NCBI GenBank assembly: GCA_003008705.1
Contig: PDUO01000009.1
Location: 992,001-1,056,000 of the forward strand
Reading direction: 5' to 3'
DNA from: Pezicula radicicola
Lineage: Eukaryota; Ascomycota; Leotiomycetes; Helotiales; Dermateaceae
DNA length: 64,000 bases
Shown in pieces: positions 12,477 to 24,108 of the stretch. The translations under genes were made by a program, and so were the position numbers. Positions within the stretch are counted from its first letter, which is position 1; each line of letters opens with the position of its first letter. The notes below the pieces were generated by a model. The model saw only the letters and a program-made list of their open reading frames with translations. It had not been told where the DNA came from and searched no databases.

Positions 12477-12916
12477 TCATAAACCATCGCATTCCCCAAT
12501 ACTCCACCAGTGGTCCCTCAAGCACGAACCTTTTATTTCCTGGGCCTTCTTTGCAACCGCAGGTTTGCCAGTAACAGCTTGGCCATTGCGTTTTTGATAA
12601 ACCGAGTAGAGGAGGACAGCTCCAATGGCAGCACCGATGACGACGATATTGCCTAAAATTTGAGCATTAGCACATTCAACTTCAATTTTCCCACAAGAAA
12701 TAGTACAAACTTACTCAATAAGAACTTCACCAGGCCCTTAAATGTCTGTGCCAAGCCCTTAGTGACGGTTCCAACGGCTTCAAACGTAGTGCCGATGAGC
12801 GAGAAGATGGTGGCGAAGATGGACTAGATAATGGTAATGATTAAGCCAAAAGTCGCGGTGATGGTATGAAAGATTGAGGAAACCAAGGAGGAGAGCTGTT
12901 CGAAGACGGAAGGCAT
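12477..12916 (-). pseudogene. Small membrane protein gene with in-frame TAG
   Basis: Two exons (12715-12916 and 12477-12652) join across a well-formed intron (GTAAGT...TTTTAG) into a 125-codon frame that is open except for a TAG at 12824-12826 (codon 31). Before the stop lies an amphipathic N-terminus (MPSVFEQLSSLV...) with a hydrophobic run. After the stop the hydrophobic pattern continues without a break (SIFATIFSLIGTTFEAVGT, then KGLVKFLL), followed by a clear transmembrane segment (IVVIGAAIGAVLLYSVY) and a basic tail. CAG, giving Gln, would fit the site. Alternatives are a spliced GTTTCC...CTAG mini-intron (about 61 nt, poor donor), readthrough, or a sequencing error. I do not recognise the family; it looks like a small organellar or ER membrane protein. 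No gene lies close by. Confidence 0.5.
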
Positions 12917-13743
12917 GCTTGCGGTATTCTGGAACAAAGCTATCTTTGAAGATGGCGGCAGACGGGACTAACCTAGGGACTGTTTTTTGGAGATAGTTGT
13001 AGTGTTTCTTGGAGGTCAGGCATTACTACTCTTGGCTCTTAGGAGGCAAATTTATATTTGGGAATTTAAAGATGGGAAAGTGAAAAGATCAAGATGGGCT
13101 TTCACTTATAGATATTGAAGATAAGGCAGGAGTGACTGACATAACTTTGGGGAATGATGAGCTTGGTGATGTGGCTGGCATACATATGGCGCCACACTGC
13201 AAAATGCCCTGAAAAGGATGCACAATGTGAGGTGAGGCGTTAGATCAACCTTTGTTAAGACCGTAACGACCTTTGTCACCCTATCAATTTCCTCTTTGTC
13301 CCCTCGTACCTGCTACGTCAACTATGTAGAGCTTCTGCCTGCAAACAGATCTCTCCGATCATCTACTCGTAGAAGTTAGGAATTCCAGGAATTCCTCCAA
13401 TCGTCTAATAATCCTACCGTGTCAAATCATTCTGGAATATGCTCCCGTGATTAATTTTTTGCAAGATTTTGGATGCTATTCGTAAAGGTAAAGAGAAGAA
13501 TTGCTTAGAGAAGTTCCGTCAACGGCGTAAAGCTGTTCAAAATCTGGGGAACGACATGCCCTACCAAAACATCCACCAAAACACCTAACAAAAATAAAAT
13601 AAAATATAACAAAATTATATACCTTTCATTCGAAATGCCTCTAATTGAAATCATAAAATTTTAACTCGTTATATTTGATAGTTATTTAGTAAGTTAATAG
13701 TTTTGGTGATGTGGTCCGTGCACAAATCCGCCGGTTTTTTCGT
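12917..13743. other. Intergenic region
   Basis: No gene supported. It should contain the promoter of the small membrane-protein gene. An AT-rich block (about 13580-13690) precedes the fold-back element. Confidence 0.4.
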
Positions 13744-13868
13744 ATACGGACCTAAGTTTTATCTCACCGCTTTTTAGGGGGGAATGCTAGCATACCCTAT
13801 AATATGCGCTGTAGCCATATTTTGCGTGGCAGAAACTGAAGCGGTGAGACAAAACTTAGGTTCCGTAC
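13744..13868. mobile_element. Short fold-back element (about 125 bp)
   Basis: Two arms of about 28 bases form an inverted repeat. The left arm (13744-13772) begins TACGGACCTAAGTTTTATCT and ends CACCGCTT. The right arm (13838-13868) reads AAGCGGTGAGACAAAACTTA then GGTTCCGTA. The arms differ by one substitution and one indel. The loop of about 65 bases has no coding capacity. The size and structure fit a miniature inverted-repeat element; a solo hairpin with a regulatory role cannot be excluded. Confidence 0.65.
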
Positions 13869-14983
13869 CTCCGTACGTAGCTCCCTTGAGTCTTGGCATC
13901 GGACTGGAAAAACTTCGTGTTCTGAATAACTTCATCTTTCTTACAAACTATTTGTAGTTTATGTTCTGGACACTGTTGAACTCTCAGATTTCTCGGTATG
14001 TGTTGCACTGGCTGTCTACGAGGCTCTGAGGTCTCCGCTTCGCGTTACCATTCGGCTGCCCCTTTTCCATTTTGGCCTTGCGTAGCTAACCACACACACA
14101 AGCAAGAGAAGGCATCGCCACCGCAAACTCGCTAAAGCCTTTATATTTTCATTTTGTTCAAAACTGTTCAACAAACACGGTTCTGTAGATGCGAGCCAGC
14201 TATATCTTGTCGGATTGGGGCACAGATTAATCAAAGACCAGACCTGTTTGTAAAACCTACAGTTATTCCTATCAGGGCCGTTTGGTGAGGTCAGAGTTAA
14301 TGACAACTTCGGTTGTTGTTCTTGGAGAGATAGTGTATGTTCGAGTTTTCAAGCACGCAGCTCACTGACAAGTGCTGGTTTCCCTCTGACCAGTAGTGAG
14401 AGCGTCCAGAGTGGACTGTAAACCCTTCAGGATCCAACTCTGGCCCGGCGTCGTTTTTTGCCGTTTTGTTTAGAGGCTTTTTGTTGTTTCTTGAGGCTTT
14501 TTGGCTTCTTTTTTGCTCGAGTCTCGCTTGAGGCTATTCAGGTTGGGAGGGAATATTATTATTCCAACGCGCTAGCAAACGAAGGCAACGCGCAAGGCAA
14601 CGCATCGAGCTGGTCGGCCTCCTTGTTGGGTATCCTCGTTTTCTACCTACCTACCTAGATAGGCACTTTCGGTCAGTGGTGACGGCTGAGGATTGGTTTA
14701 TTTGACTTACTCAAATGTCTCAAGAGCTGCAGCAGTTAAACTCCAACTATCTCTACTGCTAGTACTACTACCTGCTGGAGCGAACCTCTCTCAGCAGATG
14801 AAAACTTCCTCTACCTTCTCCAACCTCTTTCCCTCTCTATCTACTCTTCCTTATTTCTTTAAACGTCATTTTCCTAGTCTGGCCCGGCCTCAAGCATGAA
14901 GCACGAAAGAAAGTTGAAACGGTGTTTAGTAACTCAGAGCAGGAGTTTCTCCAGAGCCAAAGGGAGAGAAATTATTCTTCAAC
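13869..14983. other. Intergenic region / 5' flank of SET gene
   Basis: No gene supported. A CT-rich stretch (about 14760-14880) just before the SET gene looks like a fungal promoter or leader. Confidence 0.4.
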
Positions 14984-15682
14984 ATGCCACCAAAACCACC
15001 AAAACAACCAAATAGAGGAATGGGTCTTCCAAAGAACTGGCCCGAAAACATTACCTACCTAACCGCACCAACCTACACAAAAAACTTCCCATCCGAAGTT
15101 CTCTCGGCTCTCCTAACGCGATCAAAAGATGCTCAAGACATTCCAGCGAGCGCTCAAATAAAGCCCTGTCCCGTCGTAAACATTAAATCAATCTCCACAC
15201 CAACCCATCCCGCATACGGCCAATTCGGTCTCTTCGCAACCAAATCTCTTCAACCCGGCGACTTCATAATTCAATACATAGGAGTCTATCACTCCTCCCT
15301 CCCTTACCAACTAATCCCATCAACACCGAACTCAGAACCCCAGCCAGATCCCTACGCAAACTCCAACTACGACCTCTCACTAGACCGTGACCACGGTATC
15401 GGTATCGACGCCGATAAGCAAGGCAACGAAGCCCGCTTCATAAACGATTACCGGGGGGTAGCTGACCGGCCTAATGCTGAGTTTCGCGAGATATGGGATC
15501 CGAAGCGTAAAGAGCGAGGGATGGCAGTTTGGGTCATGGGAATCGGAAAATCGGGGAGTAAAGGGTTTAAAGGGGTGAGGAAGGGGGACGAGATCTTGGT
15601 TTCTTATGGGAAGGGGTTTTGGGGTGCCAGGAAAGGGGAGGGTGGTGCTAGTGGTAGTGGTGAGGAAGGTGAGGAAAGTTGA
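14984..15682 (+). CDS. SET-domain protein
   Basis: Intronless gene for 232 residues, probably a small protein lysine methyltransferase. After a Pro/Lys-rich N-terminus come the elements of a SET fold. YGQFGLFATKSLQPGDFI (about 78-95) is the N-terminal GxGLFAT-type strand. NEARFINDYRG (about 148-158) stands at the place of the usual N-H-S/D-C motif that binds S-adenosylmethionine, followed by PNAEF. KGDEILVSYGKGFW (about 205-218) is the C-terminal GEEI-x-Y-G-x-x-W-type segment with the catalytic tyrosine. The RFINDYRG variant lacks the NHxC cysteine but keeps Arg-Phe-Ile-Asn. The C-terminus is a low-complexity Gly/Ser/Glu tail. No post-SET cysteines are visible. Substrate unknown. Confidence 0.75.
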   Translation: MPPKPPKQPNRGMGLPKNWPENITYLTAPTYTKNFPSEVLSALLTRSKDAQDIPASAQIKPCPVVNIKSISTPTHPAYGQFGLFATKSLQPGDFIIQYIGVYHSSLPYQLIPSTPNSEPQPDPYANSNYDLSLDRDHGIGIDADKQGNEARFINDYRGVADRPNAEFREIWDPKRKERGMAVWVMGIGKSGSKGFKGVRKGDEILVSYGKGFWGARKGEGGASGSGEEGEES

Positions 15683-16129
15683 GAGGGGGTTGGTTGGAAG
15701 ACTTGTTTTGTCTAGATACTTTGAATACCCTCTCGTGCTATATTCTCACCTAAATAGGGGTAACTGGTACGGTACTATTTCTCCGCGTTAAGTTGCCGAA
15801 TTAGCGAGCAGTTGATAAGTACTTATTTTGTGTCTCGCTATGTGCATGTAGCAGTGTCAGATTCCACGGAAACTATTCTCTAATGTCTATAGACGCTTGG
15901 GCTCCTCGATCCAAACTTCAAAATAATTAACTTTCTAGATGCGCCCAAAAGCTAAATTTCTAGCTCTATATTTGTCCGTGTTGTGAAGTCTTTTTTAATA
16001 CGTGTACTAAAAACTTCCGGCAGGCGATTTCGTATTTGCGTTGACTGAGATTCATGAATTTAATATTCAATGCAGGTAGCCAAGAAGCAAACGGCGCCGT
16101 GGCTGAGAATAAGCGAGCCCCTATTTCAC
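15683..16129. other. Convergent 3' spacer
   Basis: Spacer between the plus-strand SET gene and the minus-strand GH78 gene. Nothing beyond the expected 3' untranslated sequence is seen. Confidence 0.4.
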
Positions 16130-18430
16130 TCAACTAACAACAACATTATGGCTTCCACCTCCCACGTTAAGCACAACACTGTCCCCAATAACCCCAACTG
16201 CCCTCCTGGTACTAACGCTCTTCCCATCAACACTCACATTCGGTACCTTGCCCGCCGTTAAGAATGGCAAAACCAACTCTCCAGTCGTCCCCTCAGGAAC
16301 ACTAAAACTCAACACGTACCTATTGCCGTTTATCGTCCACGAGGCTTGATACTTCCCTAAACTTGTCACAAACCCTCCTTCCACACTAGTGAGATCACCA
16401 AACTGCGGTGCAAGTTTCCAAGCAGAGCCTGCAGGGGCTGTGATACTGAGACCGAGCACGTAGGTTGTGAGTGCCGACGTAGGACCAGAGCTCCAACCGT
16501 GTGAATGAGATACATAAGAAGTATCGTAGTAATAGCCCCTGGAAGAACGATATGCGAATGTTCCATTTTGTAAATACCCTTCTATAACCGTACTTTCTGT
16601 TCCATTAGGATTGTTTAGATACCAACCCCAGCTCCGTCTGATAAGATCTAGAGCACGGTCCGCACGACCGATGGTGAAGTGTCCTTGAATCTCAAATGAC
16701 GAGATGAATGGAGAGATATTTTCTGGTAGTTCGGGTGCTACAGCACCTATGGGGGTCCAGTTCTTGAGGAGGTTGGTGGAGATTGTCTCAGCCGTTGCAG
16801 ATGTAGGGGAGATGACACCGAAGAGGAGTGACATGCTATTTGCATCTTGGGGGTGGAGAGTGGTGGATGTTGCATTGTCTTTGAAAGCACCGTAAGAAGC
16901 ATCGTAGCAGTAGGTTGTTATTGCTGTTTGTAGAGAGGCTGCCTGAGATGTCCAGAGCCCGGTTAGATTAGTTGTATCGGAGGCCCAGGTTGCGAGGGAA
17001 GCCCCTGTGTTGAGGGTATGATACAGACTTTTGTTTGGTTAGTAAGGATATTTCTGACGGTCTTGTTCGGTACATACATCATGTTTGCTTCGCTGTTGTT
17101 GAAGCCTTGTTGCCAGCGCGCCCAGTCACGGATGCCGGTCACGTTGAGAAGGCCAGGAGCTTGCACCTTTCCATAGATATAATTCATGGCAAGCTTGTAC
17201 TTGGCCCAGTTTTGCAGCAAGAACGCAGTGTCATTGCTGTAGAGGACATAGTTATAGGTCCCGATCATGCTCCACATATGGTAAGTGTCTGAACCTAGTT
17301 GAAGGAGTGGCGGTCCTGCTTCTGGAAAAGCACCAGTCACATTATTCTTGATTCGTACTTAGCAAGAGACACCTAAAGGTAGAACTGATGACTTACTTGA
17401 TTATCGTACATCGTCTGTAGTGCGTTCTTGACAGATACTAGATCACCAATGCTCACAAATGTTGAGGGCACAGCTATTCCCATATCACCAGGCCACACAG
17501 CACGGTCTCTCTTGGCTCCATCAACGATAATTGTATCACCAGGCCCCAAGGTTCCATTATTTGCCCAACCGTTAACAAGCGCTGGAATTTGTCGGCCTGT
17601 ATTTACAGGTACAGCGTTCGTTTGTAAGGTATAGGCGCCGCTATACCAAATCTTATTCAGCACCTCGTCATTACTGTGAAAATAACCTTGGTATGCTCTC
17701 AGATTTGGCCATCTGAACACTTCGAAGTCAGTATTTAGTTTAAATACGACTGAGTTACTCAAAAATACAATCTTGGCATAAATCAATGGTTTTCTGTGAG
17801 AGTTTTCGGGGAGAGAAAAGAAAAAGGGACTGAAAAGAATCAAGGATTGTGTGCGCACGTTGGTTGAAATCCAATTTCCAGTGATATATCTCCAATGTTA
17901 AGAGTGGTTGAGCCATTGGTGATCAGGAAAAGTGTGAGGTAGCGAAATCCTCCTCGCAAGCTGAGGTCTGGCATTGTATAGGTGTGGTTCCCAGGACCAC
18001 TGAAGTTACCATATATCGCTCTATCAGCACCGCCTTTAAATGCTCCATTGGAAGAATCTGACCACTCCCCAATCCAGTTTTTCCCTTCTGTAAAAGCCAA
18101 TCCCAAAGCACCAGGGCCAGTCGTGGCGTACTTCACAGTGATCAAACCGCCTACTTCGGTGCCAAAATCAAAGACCAATTGAGATCCATTGCCGGAAAGC
18201 TTCGATGTTCCTGGATAGCTCGAGATTACATCGCCGGTATCAATTGAAAGTATAGACTTTGGCGATACGGTGCGAGATGCTGGAGCGTAGATGTTCGATT
18301 CCCACGCGCCAGGAAAAGCAGTATCGGCTGGACCAGTGCAAGTAGTATTCTTCCAACAATTCTGGGCTTGAGCGCTGCTCGCCAACAGGCTAAAGGTGGC
18401 CAGATACACTAAAGCATTGCGAAGTCCCAT
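16130..18430 (-). CDS. Secreted GH78-type alpha-L-rhamnosidase
   Basis: Secreted glycoside hydrolase of about 684 residues, expected to remove terminal alpha-L-rhamnose from pectic rhamnogalacturonan or plant glycosides. Four exons: 17859-18430, 17397-17712, 17078-17346 and 16130-17027. The first ATG that yields a signal peptide (MGLRNALVYLATFSLLASSA, then QAQ) was chosen; an upstream start would bury it. Exon 1 is a beta-rich N-terminal region. The catalytic (alpha/alpha)6 barrel begins at WPNLRAYQGYFHS and holds the diagnostic DGAKRDRAVWPGDMG, then TGAFPEAGPPL, GIRDWARWQQ and YCYDASYGAFKDN. The C-terminal beta domain is in the last exon. Two junctions are unusual but frame-conserving: a GTGCGC donor (17858) and an AAG acceptor (exon 3 begins 17346). 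Several N-glycosylation sites fit a secreted enzyme. Confidence 0.82.
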
Positions 18431-18635
18431 CTTGGAGGATTGGGTGCCAGAAAGGGCCTTAGATAGGCAAAGAAGAAGTGATTCAGGAGCTGCCCTGGGC
18501 CATTGCAATTGGAAAAAAACATCCTCTTGTATAGCCAAGGATGGTGATCGTCAAGCTCGTCAAATAAACGCTCGGCGGAAGATAAACCGAATTAAATTTG
18601 TCCGGAGGCCGGTAGAATACATTGCACGTTGGAGT

Positions 18636-18675
18636 CCCCAGTGCGGGGAAAGTGAGATGACGTTTTGCGGGGAGA
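18636..18675. promoter_or_regulatory. Paired CreA/Mig1-type GCGGGG sites
   Basis: Two GCGGGG hexamers (18643-18648 and 18667-18672) lie about 210-240 bases upstream of the GH78 start. They match the SYGGRG consensus of the carbon catabolite repressor CreA, which is usually functional as close pairs. This would fit glucose repression of a rhamnosidase gene; binding is inferred. Confidence 0.35.
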
Positions 18676-19844
18676 AGAAGGTCTTGAACGGCCCCAAAAG
18701 AAATGAGAAATGGAGGTTAACTAGGTACTTCGCATTCAGGTACAAATACCTGACTGGTTGTCTGACCCTCTGTGCTGTCGGCCTCCTGAGTCCTCGCTAG
18801 GACTACAAAGAAAGTTGGCGAGATGATCATCTGAGGCCGACTCATGAAGTCGAAATGGATGATAAGACTGGGAGATGGAAATGAGCATAATGAAGATATA
18901 ATAGGAATGAATTCACCATCACGGCTGAGGACTTGGTAGTTGCAAACAAACGAGTCGTGCGTGCATTTCTTTCTGATGGTGTAAATTTCCAGATCCAGGC
19001 GGAGTAGGGTAGTGGCTAAAGTCAAGTGAATGGAAGTGACCAGCAAACACGTGACCCGAGCCAAACCCAACCTGAGTGGAGGAAACTGGCGATGGTGATG
19101 GTGAGGAATGTACGGAGTAAAGGTAACACAAGCAGCTTGCTCTGTTTGACCTGATAAAGAGTTTTGAGGTCATTCTTGTCTTGCAATGGTGACAACTCAA
19201 GACCACTGATGTATGACCAAGATGGGGACCTTATTTATTGATCGAGAGTTCCGCTGATAGAACTTGCACTTGTTCTTGTGTTCATCGCCCACTCGCCCAA
19301 CTTTGGCGCTGTGCTAAAGTAAGTGCTCAAATAGGGGCTGCATTGCTGTATTCCTTAGCCGCCTACTATACTTCGGGCCCTATTTCCGTACATGAGTACT
19401 AGTCAGCTTTCTATCCCTGAAGTGACGCCACAACAGTGAAAAGCCCAAAATGGAAACTATCGAAGATATATCCCCGGCGAAAGTATTGATTTCGAAGTGC
19501 ATAAAGCCGAGAAGAGAAAGTGGATGACAGAAGGATAAGTACTCCGTAGTACGAAGTACGGTACGACAAATTGATTGCCCCTGTGCGCCGTTTATGTAAG
19601 CTAGGTACCTTAACATAAACGGGTATCAATAACAGTCAAGCACTGTACCTGGTCTTAAGGTTAAGGATGGCGGCGGTTGAACTACACTGATTATTGTGCT
19701 GACATGTATGCATGTGTGCATGTGTGTAAATGAGATTGTAGGCGCCTCGTTGATGGGCTGCAGAGTAGGTACACTAGGTATAGAGTCACTCGTGACGGGT
19801 TGCACATACATGATTTTAGAAACGAAAGAGCAAACATGCATTTC

Positions 19845-19877
19845 AAATGCAAAGGCAAATGCAAATGCAAAATGCAT
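19845..19877. repeat. Short AAATGC tandem repeat
   Basis: Imperfect tandem copies of (G)CAAATG / AAATGC are visible. Simple repeat in the divergent promoter region, no known role. Confidence 0.5.
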
Positions 19878-20554
19878 ATCGGACAATCGCATGAACAGTC
19901 GTTACAGTCCTGTTCTTCTCCAACGCTCACTACTCTGCTTATCATCCATCATCGGTGCACTGCTGGCTACTGTACCGTACATTTCGTACTTTGTACCAGT
20001 GTACCACTCAAATCTTGATCAGGCAAGCAAGCATTTCATGATTTCCCGATGACATGCGTTGTAGTCAGGCCTCTTTTCATAAGTACGGATGTGAGTCCCA
20101 CACAGGGGTCTCTAAGGACTAACCGAATTCTGCTAGGCCTCATCGCCAACCTCAACTTAGATGAACGGTGGACTAGAACCCTCATTATTGTACTGTCCAC
20201 GATCCTCGCACCTGCGACGCACTACTATGCACCGCCAATAACCAGCGATTCAAACCTCCTTTGCTTAATCACTGTTCATCATTATCCGCCGCCGTCAACA
20301 ATTACCACGCAACTCCAGATGAGACCGCGGCCTCACAAGAACATCGAGATACTGGGGCGAGTTCCTACCGCAGCAAGGGGAGCATTCCGAAAAGAGAAGC
20401 CCCTCCTCTCCTCCTCATGAAGGTACGCAGTTCTTAAGAAGCCGTCCCGACTCTTGTGAAAAGTCTACGCAGTCCATCGTCAGTCCACTTGACGTTTGCT
20501 CCGGCCTTGCGTCCTCAGGGAGCACGCCGAGCATATTGACGTACTTGAGTGGCG

Positions 20555-23445
20555 ATGACATGCTCAGTTGTTAACAAACCTTTTTCAAAAGCTGCCACTA
20601 ACAATTCTTCTCGCCGACAGACCACATCTAGGCCACGAGAAATTGGGGGGAGCTTTGCGAGCAGACGTGGCCATGGTCCCCAACTCTCAATCTCAGACAC
20701 CAACCACCACGTAACAGAAGCAATCGGGGATATGTACGGGGGGAACATGTCGGATGATGACTTCGATTCGAAACGCGACTCACGCCCTTTGAGCTTCATT
20801 GCCTCTCCTCTCCACGATACTCACGATACCGGGAACAATTACTTTGATCCAAATTCGAGGACAAGGCCCCCCATCTCTCCGACTGGCGCCAACGGAACAA
20901 AAGCCAAATCTTCTCCTGCAATGATGTCTAATACACAGAGGAGCGGGTCTCTTGATGGCGCCAATGGCCCCTTATCTCCTTCACTTTCCCTGCGGGAGAG
21001 AAATGGAGGGGATCCAGTAAACCAGCAGTTTCCACTCAATGATATAGACTACGAGTCGGACCCAACAGCTATCGCGCAGGAACTTAATAATTTGCAAGCT
21101 TTGCGACGAATGTCGATGGACGTTGGAAATACAAGCGATCCGGATCTGCCGTCATTCCAGGGCGTGTCTTTAATGCCGTCTGTGGCTCCAACCGGAGACG
21201 ACGACGAAGATGATCCTTCGAGGCTGTTTTGGGTGCCAGCAAAGGTCCACCCCGAGCTTGCACCCATGGAATTCAAGAAGTTTCTGGAGAACAGGGTGCA
21301 ATCGATTAAACGGCGGTCGGGGGACCAGACCACTTTGTCCCCAGAGGGGATTGAGCGAGCTGGATCTAGTGGAGGTCTAAGAAGGAAGAAATCAATGTTA
21401 TCACGGCAGATTGATAATTCAGGAGGTCGTGGCGCTGTTGGATACAAGGATGGAGCTGAGCAGTTGGAAAGAAAGAAATCTCTCTCGCACCACCTTGCGC
21501 CTGAGCTAAAGATTTCTGACCTACAGGAATTGGATGCGCTAGTGAGGGATCCTTCAAAAATGCAACAACTATCACTAGATACGAGTAGGCAAGATACTAG
21601 CGGCGAGATACTTTCTAACGAGGACATGCCAATATTACCAACGGCTCCAGGGATTGGGTTGAGGAGATCCACTCGGACAACATATAGGAAGGGAAGTTTA
21701 AGAAAAGGCGAGAGGGTTCCCTTTTCGAAGCGAGCTGGATCCTTGCGACAAGAACAAACCGATGCTGAAGACTCACCTGCATCTTCGCCGGTTGACGGAC
21801 GTCCCGCGATAGGCTATCCTCTTACCAAAGTACAATCTGAACCTTCATCAACAGAGAATTTTTCACGACCAAATCGTGGGGGGCGTCGTCTTAAAAACTT
21901 GGAGCAAACCGCTCCATCAGCTACTGGCTCTGATAGCATGTTGGATGCTGTTCTGGGGAAATCAACTGAGGATTCGGTAACCCCAGCAAGCAAGGAATCA
22001 CAAGAATCCACACCTCAGCCCGGCAATCTACCACGGAGTAGCACATTTCCCAGAAGTAGTGCGCCAGTACCTCAAATTATCGAGACACCACCCCAGCCGG
22101 AAGATCAGCTAGAACCTAAGCCAATCTCTCAATTCCCGGAAAGATCATCATCACAGACTCCTCCACCCTCCCAGCAAAAACAACCCGTTATTGAACCCCC
22201 AGCAAGATCTAGTAAGCGCCCTGCCATGGATCGCCAGGCTTCTTCACCACAACCAGTTCCCCGTGTTTCCAATACAAACCAGACGTTGAATGAAATGAGC
22301 CAACAACCTTCACCACTGCTTGGCAATAATGGAAGAACGGACAGCCTTACCTTCATTCCGACCCTAGAGGAGAAGAAATCAGAAAAGAAGTCAAAAAAGG
22401 AGAAGGATAACGAGGAATCTGGCAGAAAATCTAGCTGGGGTTGGTTCAAAGGCAGCGACGAGAAGGACAAGAAAGGAAAGAAGAAGGACGATGAACAGAA
22501 GGGGAAGATGAGGCAAGTTGTTGATAAAGTGCATGACAATGCTCGCCTGGACGTGCTGCAATCTTCTATTGAAACTGGGGTGTCTCGAGGACGTGAGAGC
22601 CTATTGCTCGATCGAGATAGCATTGATAACAAGCTTGATGGCGAGAGGAAGAAAGAAAGCAGTCGGAAATCCAGCGAAGGCAAGAAAGAAAGGGATGGCT
22701 TGTTCTCCTCGTTCTTTAGTAGTGGGAAGAAGAAGGCTGATCGGGATTCTGGTGGAAAGAAAGGTAGTTCTCTACGGACACTTTCTCCTGATCCTCCGCA
22801 CCGTCAATTGAAGCCGGATATCGATTACAACTGGACAAGGTTCTCCATCTTGGAAGAAAGGGCTATATATCGGATGGCCCACATCAAGTTGGCGAATCCT
22901 CGGCGTGCTTTATATAGCCAGGTCCTCCTCAGTAACTTCATGTACTCGTACCTGGCCAAGGTTCAGCAGATGCACCCTCATATGCAGATACCTCAATCAG
23001 CGCAACAGAAAAAGGCTGCAGAAGCGGAGAGGAAGGCGAAAGAGCAAGAACGACAATATCAGGAACAATTGCTCCAGCAACAGCAGCAGTTACAACAGGA
23101 AGGTGGGGACCAATACCGATATGATTATCATCAAGTGGGTATACCCGTATGGAGATCTTAGAGTCGAGCTAATTCTTTTTGTAGGGTATCACCAAATATG
23201 CTGAGGCTAGTCAGTCGCACAAGTCTGAAGGGGTTGACTATGTCGATGATTCTCAAATATACGATCATGATCATCAGGAAGAAGACTATCATGGCCAAGG
23301 CTCTGGTCGTCCCCAATCCCGAGCCTCGCACAACGAGAGCTACGGGTATGGCGACCAGGGGAATGCGCAATACGGGCGATCACAGAATCCCAACCATTAT
23401 TACGCTCAGCAAGATGATGACGATGACGACGACGATATGTGGTGA
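20555..23445 (+). CDS. zds1: Zds1/Zds2-family protein
   Basis: Large, mostly disordered protein (about 946 residues) in two exons: 20555-23134 and 23185-23445, with a GTGGGT donor and TTTTGTAG acceptor. The N-terminal 700 residues are Ser/Pro/Lys/Glu-rich. A basic/acidic segment (KKSEKKSKKEKD) precedes the recognisable domain, which starts about residue 755: DYNWTRFSILEERAIYRMAH, then IKLANPRRALYSQVLLSNFM. This is the conserved Zds C-terminal region, which in yeast binds Cdc55-PP2A and acts in polarity, mitotic entry and mRNA export. A Gln-rich coiled coil follows, and the second exon ends with eight consecutive Asp residues before Met-Trp. The start is the first in-frame ATG after an upstream GTG; the true start may be elsewhere because the N-terminus lacks landmarks. 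Confidence 0.78.
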
Positions 23446-23908
23446 TCACTTGCCTGTTCACAATTTCCTCCCCTTTATGCATATATGATGGAGTATAGGT
23501 GTTTTAGTATCAAGGGACAGGTTTGAAGGCTAGGAAGGCCAATTGTTTGATGGAAGCATAGCGTCGGGGAGGGGTTTTCTTTCGATTTTCCCTTGCATGG
23601 AGTATGGCCCTTCGGAGGAGACGTACCTAATGTCATATTGCGAATGCTGGCAGCATCGCTTTGTTTATATTGTACCATAGATCTGCTTCTCTCGGAGGCA
23701 GACTGGAACGAGAAACAGATGATTGTTCATCTTCTACGATAGTCAATATGAGCCGAGGCTTAGAAAGTACATACACTAGATACTGCTGCTGGGCATTTTG
23801 TCTTGCTCGCTTGGCCTGGGGTAATGAACACCTACGAACCCTTTTTCGTTCCAAACAGAACCGACAGCCATGATGATATCAGCGCCTGGTATATGATGAC
23901 TAGAAAGT

Positions 23909-23960
23909 GCACTGTAGTGTAGTGTAGTGTAGTCTAGTGTAAGGTAGTGAGTGTACTGTA
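23909..23960. repeat. TGTAG microsatellite
   Basis: Imperfect tandem run of TGTAG/TAGTG pentamers followed by GTACTGTACTGTGG. It lies between the Zds1-like and transhydrogenase genes. Confidence 0.7.
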
Positions 23961-24108
23961 CTGTGGTTGACAGGCAGGGGTAACCAAAATGCACCAGGCC
24001 CGAAGCAGGTAGCCGATAGCTTCCCCGCACCCGTCAAAGCTACAGTACCCGGACACGCCGTACACCGTACCAAGTAGCTCGGCTTCTTCACAAACTTATG
24101 TAAGTCGA

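Larger units (their letters stand above)
18431..20554. other. Divergent promoter region, GH78 / Zds1-like
   Basis: About 2.1 kb between divergent genes. Apart from the GCGGGG pair there are short simple repeats (ATGCATGTGTG-type near 19705-19730; AAATGCAAATGC-type at 19845-19877) and a tract rich in GTACGAAGTACGG (about 19540-19570). No gene is supported. An unrecognised 5' exon of the Zds1-like gene could lie before 20555. Confidence 0.4.

Noticed and set aside
22129..22683. 184-codon antisense frame inside the Zds1-like gene
   Set aside because: Ser/Phe/Leu-rich shadow of the Lys/Glu/Ser-rich sense codons.
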